Positions 51,594 to 62,811 of a stretch of 64,000 nt of DNA are shown piece after piece. A program made the position numbers and the translations under genes. The notes beneath the pieces were generated by a model. It was not told the origin of the DNA. It worked only from the letters and a program-made list of their open reading frames with translations, and did not search any database. The stretch is from Seiridium cupressi (taxonomy: Eukaryota > Ascomycota > Sordariomycetes > Amphisphaeriales > Sporocadaceae), in contig JARVKI010000049.1 of assembly GCA_036674765.1 (NCBI GenBank), positions 117,164 through 181,163 of the forward strand, read 5' to 3'. The stretch's first letter is position 1; each line of letters opens with the position of its first letter.

Positions 51594-54500
51594 ATGTTTA
51601 GTCGATCGACGTCGAAAACACACGGTCTTTCAGGTGCTGCAAGTGGGAAAGAAAGTCGCGCCCGGGAGCCGATTAGCAACTTGCGCGAGCTCGGAATACT
51701 AGGCAGTTTGTCGTCGGAGTCTCGCTCATTGCGCTCGCTGAGCTCATTCAAGAGGAAGCAGCAGGCCCAGAACGACTGGGATAATAGCTTTGGTCAGCCT
51801 TCGTTCCCGGGAAAGAGTGAGTAATTGCAATCCTACGAGCTCCGCGAAATCCTTTGTCTTTTATTTAGTAGGCTGTGTATATCAGCCGGCCTCCGGGCAC
51901 CGACAGCCCCATCTACTCATGTTCCACAACCGCTCATGGGATCAGTTGCTGACTCGAATTTTGCGCTAGATCATTCCATCTCTGCTGGAACTTCCCGTTC
52001 GCTCCCACAGCGAGCCCCTTCGCACCGCTCAGTCACCTCCTTGACGTCCAACGCGTCCCGAGACACTGTCCGGCAGTCTAGTCCGCGTTCTGCCACGGCC
52101 ATGTCGAGCGTCATGAGTGCAGATCGCAGTCGCAACCGGCGAGAGCGCACTTTCGTGGGGAGCGAATGCGCTGTCTGCGAGGAGCCTCTAGAGCACACAC
52201 TACGAGGCGAGAGAATCCTACAGTTCTCCTGCTCGCATGTATCTCACGAGGCATGCTTTTATGAGTTCATCCGCGAATTTGAGTCGCAATACTGCCCGTC
52301 ATGTAATGCGCCGTTACATCTGGACACCAGCCGTGGCGGCAATGTCCTAGATATCGGTAAGAGCAGATCGCCGGCTTCTGCCCAGATCACTACTGACAAG
52401 GTCTTCGACCGTACAGAAAAGATCACAAACATGGTGCGATCCGCATCGGTTAGCGATACAAGATCGCAACATACGCCGACGCCAGCCGCAGGCCATTGGG
52501 ATGAGCCGGTCAGCCACAGAGGGCCGCCGGCCGCCAATGGCCGGGAAAGTGTTGCGCGTGGCAGTCTCCGGGATAGCCGCGAGGCGCCTTCGTCATATGC
52601 GACAGGATCGCGACATGGGCGCAGTGATAGTGAGGCGACTGGGGTGGCCTCATCTACAGGCTACCCCGAGACAACGCAAAGCGGGCCAGCTCGACGACAT
52701 GACTATGATCTTCAAGCCATGGAGACGACACCCACCAGCCCACAGAGGATAGCGCGGAACCCCATTCCGGCACCGACAGTGACGGTCCGCTCAGAGTTCC
52801 CGACCATCAATAAGTCTCGACAGCAGCAGACCTTGACGTGCCTCATCACGGTGGAGGTTCCAGACAACAAATGGAGACCGGACCCTGAGGACTTGGGATC
52901 CCTTGCCCCGGTCCAACCGATGCGGATCGAGGAGTCTTATACTCAGAGGCCACCATCGCCAGCCAAGAGTAGCACCAAGCCGCGCTTCCACCCTTACGAG
53001 TCGCCTGAAGCCTTGCAAGAGATGACAGACAACCTGCGGGAGCGCGTCGACAACTGGCATGGGCTTGATTTCAACAGGTGAGCCTGGAAATATATCACGT
53101 ATTTGACTGGTGGGCTAATTCGTATTAGGTTCGGAAAACTGCGTCTTTACGGGACTCTTCGCGTTGGAAAGGACAAGGTGTCTTGGCAGGAGCTTGAATG
53201 CTTTCTATTCGCCGAAATGCTCATTTGCGTGAAAGAAAAGAAAAACGCCGCCGCTGCCCAGCAATGGGACGCGAACGGTATTCCACGCAAAGCTACACGA
53301 TGCACGCTGAAGGGTTCCATCCTTATTAAGAAGCACCTCAACGATGTCGTTGAAACCGGTACAATTGACGAGAATGTACTGACACTCAGTCTATCGGTCA
53401 ATGAGCTACCTTCGTTCCATTTAAGATTCGATAATCGCAATCAGCTAAAGCTGTGGCAACAAGCATTGTTGGACCTCAACGCGACAGAGGGGTCGCCCGT
53501 CAGAGGCCCAGACTATGATCGTGCAGAGACTTCTGAAACTGACGAGGAAGATTGGGGACGATCCCAGGGTCCTAGACGAACGTCGGCAGCCTCCTCGGGC
53601 TGGGGCGGTCCCAAGTCAACAACAACGGCTCCTACAGAATACACCACCTTCGCCAAGAGCCCGTCGTTCTCTTCCGTTCATGTCCCAATCGACGTAGTGG
53701 TGGTGGTGCCAGTTTCATCGTCAATGCAAGGCGTCAAGATCAATCTCGTCCGTGACGCCCTCAAGTTTATGGTCGGCAACCTGGGAGAAAGAGATCGCAT
53801 GGGACTGGTCACGTTTGGTTCCGGCGGCGGTGGAGTTCCAATCGTCGGTATGACTACGAAAGCATGGCATGGCTGGAACAACGTCCTTGCCTCGATCAAG
53901 CCCGTCGGGCAAAAGAGCCACCGTGCTGATGTGGTCGAAGGCGCCAACGTTGCTATGGATCTACTGATGCAGCGCAAGCACAACAACCCCATCGCGACCA
54001 TCATGCTCATCAGCGACGCATCCACATCTGATGCTGACAGCGTCGACTTTGTGGTATCGCGAGCTGAAGCCGCCAAGATCACTATACACTCGTTTGGCCT
54101 GGGCATGACCCACAAGCCAGACACAATGATTGAGCTGTCGACCCGGACCAAGGCCTCTTACACATACGTCAAGGATTGGATGATGCTGAGAGAATGTCTA
54201 GCGGGATGCTTGGGATCCATGCAGTCATTATCACATCAGAACGTGAAGCTCAAGCTCAAGCTCCCAGAGGGGTCCCCAGCCAAGTTCCATAAAGTAAGCG
54301 GTGCACTACAAGTAACCAAACGTGCAACCGGTCGGGACGCAGAAGCTTCGCTCGGCGATCTCAGATTTGGTGACAAGCGAGATATTCTGGTTCAGTTGGT
54401 CATTGTTCCGGATACTTCATCCCAGGACCAGCTTCCACAAGATCCTTGGGAGACGATTGTGTCCGGTCTTGAGGCGCTCGGCGGACCCATGGACTCGGAG

Positions 54501-55295
54501 GACCAAAGGACCTTGTCCGTGGAGGAGCTGCCTCTCATCCAGGCAGACCTCGTCTGGGGTGACATCCTGCGTGAGGGTACCATGATGCATCTGCCCAGGC
54601 CGTCCCTCCTTGCAATCACCATGCTACCGCCAGTGGCCAGCTCGAAGAAATCTTCATGGCAGAACAACCCCCCGATTCCGCCGCACCAGAGCATCGTCCA
54701 AAGACGCATGGAGCTCTTGACGTCGGATATGCTTACGAGAGCGCTGACACTCGTGTCCCGCGGCCAGCACGACCGAGCACACACACTTCTCAATGAGACT
54801 CGCTCGATACTGAAGGGGCTTGGCAAGGGCGGTTTGCCGCCAGTCCCCCCTCCAGCAGGCAGCAAGTCAAATCCTTCCACACCTCATCCCGGTCTAGAGC
54901 CTGATATGTCCGCCACGCCCGAGCGCAAGCATACGCCTTCCCCCACTGCGTCGGCAAATGGATCCGTGGCCAACGGTTTCCCGTCGGGCACTCGGCCTAA
55001 TGATGGCCTAGCTCTCGGGTCTCCTGGCGGCATTGATACGAATACTGTTGCCGCTTTGGACGCCGAGCTCGAAGCTAGCTTAGAGTGGATCAGCCACCCA
55101 GCCGTATTTGGACGAGACAGCCGTAAGCAAGTGCTCCAAGCAATCGGCGTCATCAGCAGCCAGCGAGCATATACATTCCGAACTCCCATTGAGAGCTTGT
55201 GGGCCGCACGGGTCGGTGGCGTGAGGAAGCTGACCGACAAGAGCCGCGAGTGGAGAGAAGAAGCTGCTGGCGAGGGCATCATCGAAGAGGCTTAA
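51594..55295 (+). CDS. RING-PH-VWA protein, Far1/Ste5-like signalling scaffold
   Basis: Three exons (51594-51816, 51886-53077, 53129-55295) give 1,193 residues; introns are 69 and 51 bases. Exon 2's frame matches only if the acceptor CAG at 51883-51885 is used, not the earlier TAGs. A RING-H2 finger lies at about 168-214 (CAVC ... CSHVSHEAC ... CPSC). A PH domain starts where exon 3 begins (about 473-590, FGKLRLYGTLRVGK to LKLWQQALLDLN). A VWA-like domain follows (about 657-830). Ser/Pro-rich linkers and a helical C-terminus complete it. RING, PH and VWA in this order is the architecture of yeast Far1 and Ste5, scaffolds of the pheromone MAP-kinase pathway. The MIDAS position reads PVSSSMQG, with Pro where the metal-binding Asp should be, so metal-dependent binding is doubtful. 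A pheromone or cell-fusion role is inferred from architecture. Confidence 0.88.
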
Positions 55296-56359
55296 TCAGA
55301 CCCGTAATGAGCCTTCTTCTACTAAAACTGTCATTTCATTCCGGCGTATGATACCGCTATAGACCAACGACCTCTGCGGGGCTTTGTTTTTTCCCCCTTC
55401 CCGTATCGACACCTGATATCCTTTTGGTTCAATCCAATCTACTTTTTTCGGCAGCATTGCTTTGGCGGATTACCTGTCATTCCAGTCGAGTATTATCTAC
55501 CTAGCGCACGGTTGATACCTGAAAATAGTCTCTGTTTTATATTCTATGATACCACTTGACGATTTCTTTTCTGTGGCAAATGGCATTGCGCTTGTTATTA
55601 TATATCTGGATCTTGCCCAAATGGGGGTGAGCAACTTTACTCTTTCACGACTCTGCATCACCAATCCCAACATTTTCGAAGAGAGACGGGAAATTTATGG
55701 ATATACGCAATGACAAAAGGGGTGCGATTTTCAAAACAAGTATAGGGTGAAGTCGGGGACTTCGAGGATGGACTGGGAGATGTACACTGTGACGATGGTT
55801 GGGCCCAAGCAGATAGAGAAAGACTCGAATCTTCTCCATGCAATGAAGTTAATTTTTGTTTGCCAAAAGTATTCCCGTGACGCATACCACCCATAGACCA
55901 TAAGATGACTTCTTTCCCCTGGTGCTCGTTCTTTCGTATCGAAATCGAGGCCAGGAGTAGATCTTCCGGCAAGGGCCCTCTGCTTGCTGGGGTTGACTAT
56001 GGCTTCTCACTCCGTCCTGGGATGTAAGTACGTAGATACTGTGTCGTGCTCACCAGTAAGATTCATCCGCGCTGCGTCATTGGTAATGGCCAGGGATGAC
56101 TGCCGCCATGCATGCGTTAGACCAGTGCGGAGAAACGGCAGTGCTCCTCGGCCGCGATGAATCTCCAACCTGCGGCCACTCGGCATGTTGCACCGGCGGT
56201 AATACAAGAGCGACAATGCAGGTGACGTTGGAGTACTGCGTTCAGATGGTCTTCCCCGCACCCGGCAGTGCATTAAAGTACATTGCGATCGGGGTCATCT
56301 AGGCCGGCCTTTGAAGCGAGTCGAATGCGAATGTTCATGTTTCCTCTCCAGTGTTCGTT
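55296..56359. other. Intergenic: 3' UTR and dioxygenase promoter
   Basis: About 1.06 kb. The first 200 bases are T-rich and fit a 3' UTR; the part close to 56360 should be the dioxygenase promoter. A minus-strand ORF (55972-55658) has no motif and is not called. Confidence 0.5.
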
Positions 56360-57712
56360 ATGCTTTCAACTGCAAGATCCGCCTCGACCAGAAGAAGCCT
56401 CCTTGTATCCGCCTCGCCCCTGATTCGCTGCATAGGGACTCCTAGAGGACTTACAGTCGCATCGAGGACGTCTCGTCCATCAATCAAGCCCACCGAGGTC
56501 TCATGCTCTCGCGCCCAAAGTGCGCTTCCTGCATCTACAACTTCACAATTCGAGCCGCCCCCTCGCGCATGGACAAGCCCCGATGCAAACATGGCCAAGG
56601 ATCAGTACACTGAATTGACACCGGAACTCTATCCACCCTTTCCCGAAGGATTGCCGACCGTGGAGCTTGAAACTCTATCCCTGGATCAACTGCTGAAAGG
56701 CAGCGCGGATGTCCAAGACCGCCTGTTCCAAGTCTGCAAAGGCAGGGGCTTTTTCTACCTCGACCTCCAGGGCTCGGAAGTAGGTGACGTGATCCTCGAG
56801 GGAGCTCAGCAGATTGCTCGCGTAGGCGAGAAGACTTTCGAGCTGCCGCTCGACGAGAAGATGAAGTATACCCAGGGAAAGGGAGCACGCACACTCTTCG
56901 GCTACAAACACGTTGGCGCCACTGTTACCGACAAGGCTGGCACAAAGGACACAGCTGAGTTCTTCAACGTTGCCAAGAACGATATGATCGTTCCAGATGA
57001 GAAAATGAAGCATGAGTGGCCGGCTCCGGTCTTGGAAGCGAAGCCATTGTTTCGCAGCTATATCAGCACGGCACACTCAATCGGGATGCTGCTTCTCGGA
57101 ATCCTAGCCCAGAAACTAGGGGTCGATGCTGCTGCCATCACTAGCCAGCATCGAATCGAGGAGCCTGCGGGCGACCATGTGAGGATCACCAGAGGCCCGC
57201 CAAGGAAAACTGAAGATATGCCGGAGATACAGACGCCATCACATACCGACTTTGGCACGTAAGTGGAGAATAAGTCATACTTGTCTGAGGGAACACAAGC
57301 TGATTGATTAATGGTAAGAATTACACTACTTATGAACTGGCTCGGTGGCCTGCAAGTGTGGTCAGACTCGGCACGAAAAGCAGAACTGAACGACGGCCAG
57401 CCGGACAGTGCCGGGGAGTGGCTTTGGGTGAAGCCGCAGAAGGGATGCGCCATCATCAACCTCGGCGATGCCGCAGTGAAGTTCACCAACGGCGTGCTAT
57501 GCTCTGGTCGCCACCGCGTCATTCCGTCGCCGGGCGCACAAGGGACATGGCCGCGATACAGTATTGTGTACTTTGTCAGGCCCGAGGATAAGTGTGTCCT
57601 GAAGCAGCTGAGAGGGAAGGGGATCCCCGATGGGCCCGAAGAGGAAGGACTTACCGCGCAGGAGTGGATTTACCGCCAGGCGCAGGGACTGGGCACCAAG
57701 TTCGAGAAATAG
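56360..57712 (+). CDS. 2-oxoglutarate/Fe(II) dioxygenase, isopenicillin N synthase type
   Basis: Two exons (56360-57258, 57319-57712) with a 60-base intron give 430 residues. The DIOX_N part (about 95-215) starts LPTVELETLSLDQL and contains VCKGRGFFYLDLQG. The catalytic domain has the full facial triad: His295 and Asp297 (HTDFGT, split by the intron just after) and His365 (GRHRVIPSP). Arg379 and Ser381 (RYS) form the R-x-S pair that binds the 2-oxoglutarate carboxylate in most of the family. All catalytic residues are present, so it should be active; the substrate cannot be told from sequence. The first 40 residues are rich in Ser and Arg with no acidic residue, like a mitochondrial presequence. 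A second ATG at 56591 (Met78) begins exactly before the conserved part, so two forms are possible. No secondary-metabolite genes flank it. Confidence 0.9.
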
Positions 57713-58677
57713 GCAGGTTTGGAGATACCATCATATTCGTTGGCAATGGCATGCCTGGCGATTGTTCTTGCCTGCATTATAATGCATACTACAGCTCGAA
57801 AGTCTTGATTTCTTTGTGGTGACTGTCAAGCCAAGCGCTGCAGTAATCCTCGTTGTCCTTCCGGTCTGCAAAATCCCAGCCCTCTTGGATGTGGACCACG
57901 CGGGTGGTGACCAGGCCCCAGAGCTAGCATTCGAACTGATACATAGAAGCTACCTTTGAGGCGAGGCTCCGATTCCTGCGTGGCTGCACGTGTGCGCCGA
58001 GTCTCGACGGACCTTGGCCGCCAGGTAGCTCACTGAGTAGATCGGGACAATGCTACTTTGGTGGACGTGGATCAAAGGCAGAAAGAAAAGGCTGCCGGAA
58101 TTTGCCACATGCCTCACTCTAACCCCTATTCATTTATATAATAAGTCAATGATAAAAGCTACAAGACAAGCAATACAATCCCAAGAAAGTTGTCTAGCAT
58201 GTTATACGCTAATATGGTATAATGCAAATGACGATAATCATCAGCATTTCATTTGCTACCAAAAATATAGATAGCTGACCGAGGAGCAAATGTAATTGGC
58301 TGTGACTGTAAAATCCAACCGGGCGGTTCCTTCACGTGCCTTAGCTAGCCTACGGCGACATTATGATGCAGTCATCGTTCTACACGGGCGCAGCAGAAAT
58401 AAGATGCGTATTATAGATGCGGCTGACCACTAATATATGAGTGCGACCAAGAACAGCTAAGCCACGAAAAGTATTACGTGGACCCGTTTTGAAACATGTA
58501 GTTTGGGGGCCATCGAATAAGGACCGCTCGCTCGCGCAGGGCTGTGCTTATTTCAACGCCACTTTGGTGGTTGATGAAGGATGCCTGTCCAGATACTATC
58601 CGTGGCTGTGAGATGATGGCACATGGCCCCTTGCGATTCTGGCTCTGCTACGTCGGCGAGGCTAGCCTGCGCATGAT
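57713..58677. other. Intergenic, AT-rich, nothing recognised
   Basis: About 0.96 kb between two plus-strand genes. The first 500 bases include AT-rich sequence with short TA-rich runs. The first exon of the next gene may extend into 58544-58677 (an ORF begins at 58544 in another frame), but I cannot fix it. Confidence 0.4.
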
Positions 58678-60698
58678 GTGGACGATTCAAAAAGCAAAGG
58701 ATCTCCAGCCACAGATTCTCCCACCTTCTCGCAGATCCTCCCAGAGTGTTGCCAGAGCCTTCCGCGAAAATCTGCTCGGTTTTGTTCGCGATTGTCCTCG
58801 TGCGCCGAAGGAACAGTATCTGGGAGCGAACGAAGAGTTCCATTATGTCTACATCATATGGGGGTCTATGCACCCGCTTCAGATATTTCGCCGGCTTCTG
58901 TGGTACAGACGATTGTGGCCAGCAGCTCCCTCCCGAGTATAACTCGGACTGCGACGACGGCGACGGCTACCAGCACCCATGCTAGCCTAACAAGCACCCC
59001 TACATTGCCGGTTGTATTGCAAATATACAGTAGCGCTGCAAATGGCGTGTTTGGCATTGATGAGCAAGATTTCCTCGCAGCACCGTTCGACGAGCTCTGC
59101 CGAGGCCAAGACTGCATCGCTGCCTGTGAAGACCAAACTCGACTATACCAGGATATTCCAGACGGCATAAGTTCGAACATGAACACATATGGTCGGCCCA
59201 GGGCCGACGGCACCTTGAATATGACTCTCTTCGGGCTGTGCAGTAACCTTGGTCAAGCCCAGCTGGTCGGAGAGGCGCACCCAGACACCGCGGCGTTTTT
59301 TACTCCCAACAACTCGGAAGTACGCATCGAGGGCATTGTATCCGACATGGCAACGTGCTTGGCGGGCACATGCGAGCTGACGAGACACCCTAATGAATGC
59401 AGTGATCCTTGTTCATATGAAAGCCTTGTTTATAACAAGTCTAGCATGGACATCAACGAAGGTGTCTTCAGATGCATCAACACGCTTTGCGCCAATACGT
59501 GCGGTCTACCTTATGCAGATAGAGACACGTTCGGCGTTGGTGTAAGCTTGATGAGCCTCGGCCGTTTACTGTAGTCCAGCGGCTGATAGCGAGTAGACAT
59601 TACTGTCGTATTTCATACAAGTCAGTCTCGTCTTCATTTGCGCTGTGGCTTTACTTGCGATATCGCAAGTCAGCGAAGATGCCTTCAGTGCCAGAGGGTC
59701 TCTATCAGCCTTCGGACGGCCTCTCAAGAATTTTCTAGTCATTCAGTGCTTTTTCGGTAGTAAGTGGGATTTATTTTATTCAAGGTCGGGCGAATATTTT
59801 GCTGACGTGCAAAGTCACTACATCGATTGCAGCAATCGTCACCATTATGTCTACTGAGGTCAACCCGCTGACAGGCTATGTGCTGATCTTTGTTGCCATT
59901 GACGGCTTCCTATGTCCCATGTTCACTCTGATGCTTCTCCACCACTGCGGAATCCGATTCAAGTATTTAACCACACTCACAATCATCAGCTGGGCCTTCT
60001 CCTCAGGTGTATTTTTGAGATTAGTCTCCGTCTTGTCCATCATGTCATCAGACCAGAGCGCGATGCAAGGGGGCCTGCGAGAAATATTCCAAGTGTCCTC
60101 TTGCGGAGGATCATCGGCCATGATGCTTTGCCAACAGATGCTTGGCACGAATCCGCTGTTCTACATGACCGGCTTCTATAACTCCCGGTACGTGCCGAGT
60201 TTGAGGACGGTGCCTCTGCTCTGGGCGTGGAGCACTGTCGTGTTGTTGAGTCTTGTGATGACTCAGTGCATGCCGACTTTGCAGGACACGGTCGCCCATA
60301 AATGGCGGGAAGCAGCTCTGTCTTTGCGAATTCCCCAACCAGTCGCTAGAGCTCTACCGATCACCATCTCTTCGATGGGTTTTGTCTTGGCAATAGCCTA
60401 CTATCTCGACATGGTCGTACTCTATAAGAATATGGATCTGATTGACTGGCACGGCTGGGACTTTGGCCAAGTCGTCGCATTCCTCCTCTGGCTGCCGACG
60501 CTGATTGAGCTTGGCAACGCTGCTTTACGTAGGTCTAATACCTCGACCCGAGTTCTTCATATAGGCTGCTGACGCACCGACTTAGGTACCAGAAAGGTTG
60601 GCCGGCAGACTCATGGGTTCGAGAAACTGGGAACCGCGGAGCCAGACAAAATGATGAGGCGATTTGATTCACTGAATGTTGCTGGAATACATAGCTAG
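58678..60698 (+). CDS. Multi-pass membrane protein with Cys-rich ectodomain (N-terminus uncertain)
   Basis: I do not recognise a named family. My model uses 58678-59539, 59622-59756, 59815-60528 and 60586-60698, with introns of 82, 58 and 57 bases, all GT...AG and all keeping the frame. The N-terminal part (through about residue 287) has a Thr/Ser-rich linker (TATTATATSTHASLTSTPT) and more than ten cysteines in motifs such as CRGQDCIAAC, CLAGTCELTRHPNECSDPC and CINTLCANTCG. It is probably extracellular and disulfide-bonded. About six hydrophobic segments follow, starting with SLVFICAVALLAIS, then GYVLIFVAIDGFL, LTIISWAFSSGVF, LLWAWSTVVLLSLV, ITISSMGFVLAIAY and VAFLLWLPTLIEL, and a short polar tail. 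No ATG begins the first exon in frame before 58858; an upstream exon or signal peptide is likely missing from my model. A sensor or transporter role would be guesswork. Confidence 0.62.
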
Positions 60699-61180
60699 CC
60701 GGCATATGAATAGATATATGGTAGACGGTGAGTTTGATGCAATGGTTGTAGCACCCGGCAGCTCCCTCCCTCTGCGTCAGACAACCCTCTCTCCCGAGAA
60801 ACGAGGCCCAGCCCGGGAGAAAGACGGGCCCGTGGTAGCTCTTGAGTTATTTTTTAGAGGATCTTTACTATGAGGACTTATACATGGTGGAATATCGGTT
60901 TTCTGTGGTCAAGCTGACGGCACTTTCTCCCGGCACCCTGGCCCGCAGGGGTTTTCCCGCACGGCCATTGAGGACAAGAACGAGGCCTATTGGTAGTACG
61001 CTAGAATAGATGAATACACACACATACACACACTCTCATATATATATGGTAGACTGTGTAGACGGTGAAACCCGATGAAAACATCGCTTGCTCTAATGCA
61101 GGCTGAGCATCGAGATGCGTCCCTTCAAGCCTTGCAATACCACCATGACTATCCCGCTCGAAGCCGCAGTCGAGTCGCTA
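60699..61180. other. Convergent 3' region with CA/TA microsatellite
   Basis: The membrane-protein and UTP16 genes converge here. It holds a short CACACACATACACACAC run followed by a TATATATA tract (about 61016-61047). No gene is seen. Confidence 0.6.
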
Positions 61181-62385
61181 CTACCTTCGCTTAAAGAATC
61201 CTTTGGCCTTGGTAGGCGCTGATCCAACTCGCCTACGCCGCATGAGCATTTCCTTCACACTTTTTGAGTTGTGGTTTGCCCTCGGCGCTAACTTCTGGTC
61301 ACTTTGGTCCACCATGACCCTATAGGCTGTAGATCCCACAATTTCATCTTTGGGTGCTCTGCCCTCCTTGGATAGTGTCTGAACTGCATCATCGAACTTT
61401 ATCCTTTTCGGCTTCCTGGCAACTCGAAGGTCCCGCTCGTCCTCGCTTTCGTCCTCGGAGTCTGTCAGGAACTCTGCGGGGAGAACGCTGGGGAGGTTGA
61501 ACTTTCCGGTTCTCTTACGGCCAGTGGTGTTCCTATCGGCTTCCGCGATGCTTATCTCCTCATCTATAGATCCCTCAACGCCGCCATGGCTCTGCTTTGT
61601 TGTTGTTGCCTTTGGTTTTTCCGCCCGTTTCCTTTTCTGGGCTTGTTCCCGGAAGATGTTGTCTCGCTCCTGACGCTTTCGCTTTAGTGTTGCAGCTTGT
61701 CTTTTAATTGTTGTCAGCAGTGGTGGCATATCTCAGCTTGGCACCTCAGAACTTACTTCTCGGCAGCGTCGACGACAGCCTGTGCTGCTTTCTTGGATTC
61801 CTCCACTGCTGCAGACGCAGTCACTGCTTCGGGCGCCTCGTCGTCGCTCCCCTCGTCCTCCTCTACGGCGGAAGCCTGCGCCTTCTCAGCTTTCTGTGCT
61901 GCAGCGGCCACGTACTGCTCCACATCCTCATCGTCGCCAAAGACGATGCGCTTGCTTTGTGTTGTCGCAGGGGCCGACGCAGGGTTGATCAAAGGTTTCG
62001 CGGCCTTGAGCTCATGGCTCAACTGCTGACTCGCATCCTCTTCCAGCTGCTTCGTGACCTGATGCGGCGTCGGTTCGCCGTCATCGCTGTCTTCGGAATC
62101 TGCGATCATAGCATCACGACTTCGTTTCGGTTTGAGTGCTGGCTTTGCTTCACCACCCGCTGTGCACTTGCCTCTTGAGGAACTCGCGTCATCGTCGCGT
62201 ACTCGAACCGCAAGTCTCTGGCGTTTCGGTGTGACTTTCTCTGCCCCCGGGCTACCTGATGCCTCTTTTATCCCTGGTGCCGTAGACTTGGGCGTTGCTT
62301 CTGTGGCAGACGACTTTGGTGGGGCAACTCCGGCATCCTGAGAGTTGTCCTGAGCGGCCTTGCGTCTCCTAGTAAGAGGCGCCAT
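61181..62385 (-). CDS. UTP16: U3 snoRNA-associated protein, Bud21/UTP16 family
   Basis: Component of the small-subunit processome that processes pre-18S rRNA in the nucleolus. Two exons (62385-61757, 61700-61181) with a 56-base intron (GT...AG) give 382 residues. The N-terminal half is disordered, with Lys/Arg stretches and acidic Asp/Glu/Ser patches. The conserved region begins about 143 (KRIVFGDDEDVEQYV) and runs through a helical Ala/Glu/Lys segment across the splice site into KQAATLKRKRQERDNIFREQ. Then come LPSVLPAEFL (about 280) followed by an acidic DSEDESEDE patch, and a basic C-terminus ending RRRRVGSAPTKAKGFFKRR. The LP..LP.E.L motif and the KGFFKRR-type end are family hallmarks as I remember them. 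It is divergently paired with the next gene. Confidence 0.85.
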
Positions 62386-62811
62386 GGTTCCCTGGAAACT
62401 GACAAGTACGGCGCAAGCTACGTGGTCGGAGGAGGATTTCCGGAGTGATTGCTCGCTGTAGCTGAAATTGTGTTGATTGATGGTGCTGTGATCAGTCCTC
62501 CCAACTTTTTTTTTCTGGGGCCGAGCCGCCGATAAGATAACGCCCATCCCCCCAAGGATGCGATGCACGCGCTAGGAAACGACCAGTAGTAATGTATTTG
62601 TGGGTTGACTGCCCACATATGCCAACATCCGACAAGAACCAGACCAGGAGAGAACAGACAAACACAATTGGAGCGCGACAGCGACGGCTTTGAGATGATC
62701 TCAATCAATGAGTGAGACGGGTTCTACTGAAGACTTGCCCGATCTTGGAGAAGAGCAGTTTGTGGGTGGTGAATTCGGGACCTACTGTTTGACTGTACCA
62801 TATCAGATGCG
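62386..62811. promoter_or_regulatory. Shared divergent promoter of UTP16 and TPR/Sel1-like gene
   Basis: Only 426 bases separate the two start codons, which face away from each other. Both promoters and 5' UTRs must fit here, so co-regulation is possible. I see no clear TATA box. Confidence 0.6.
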
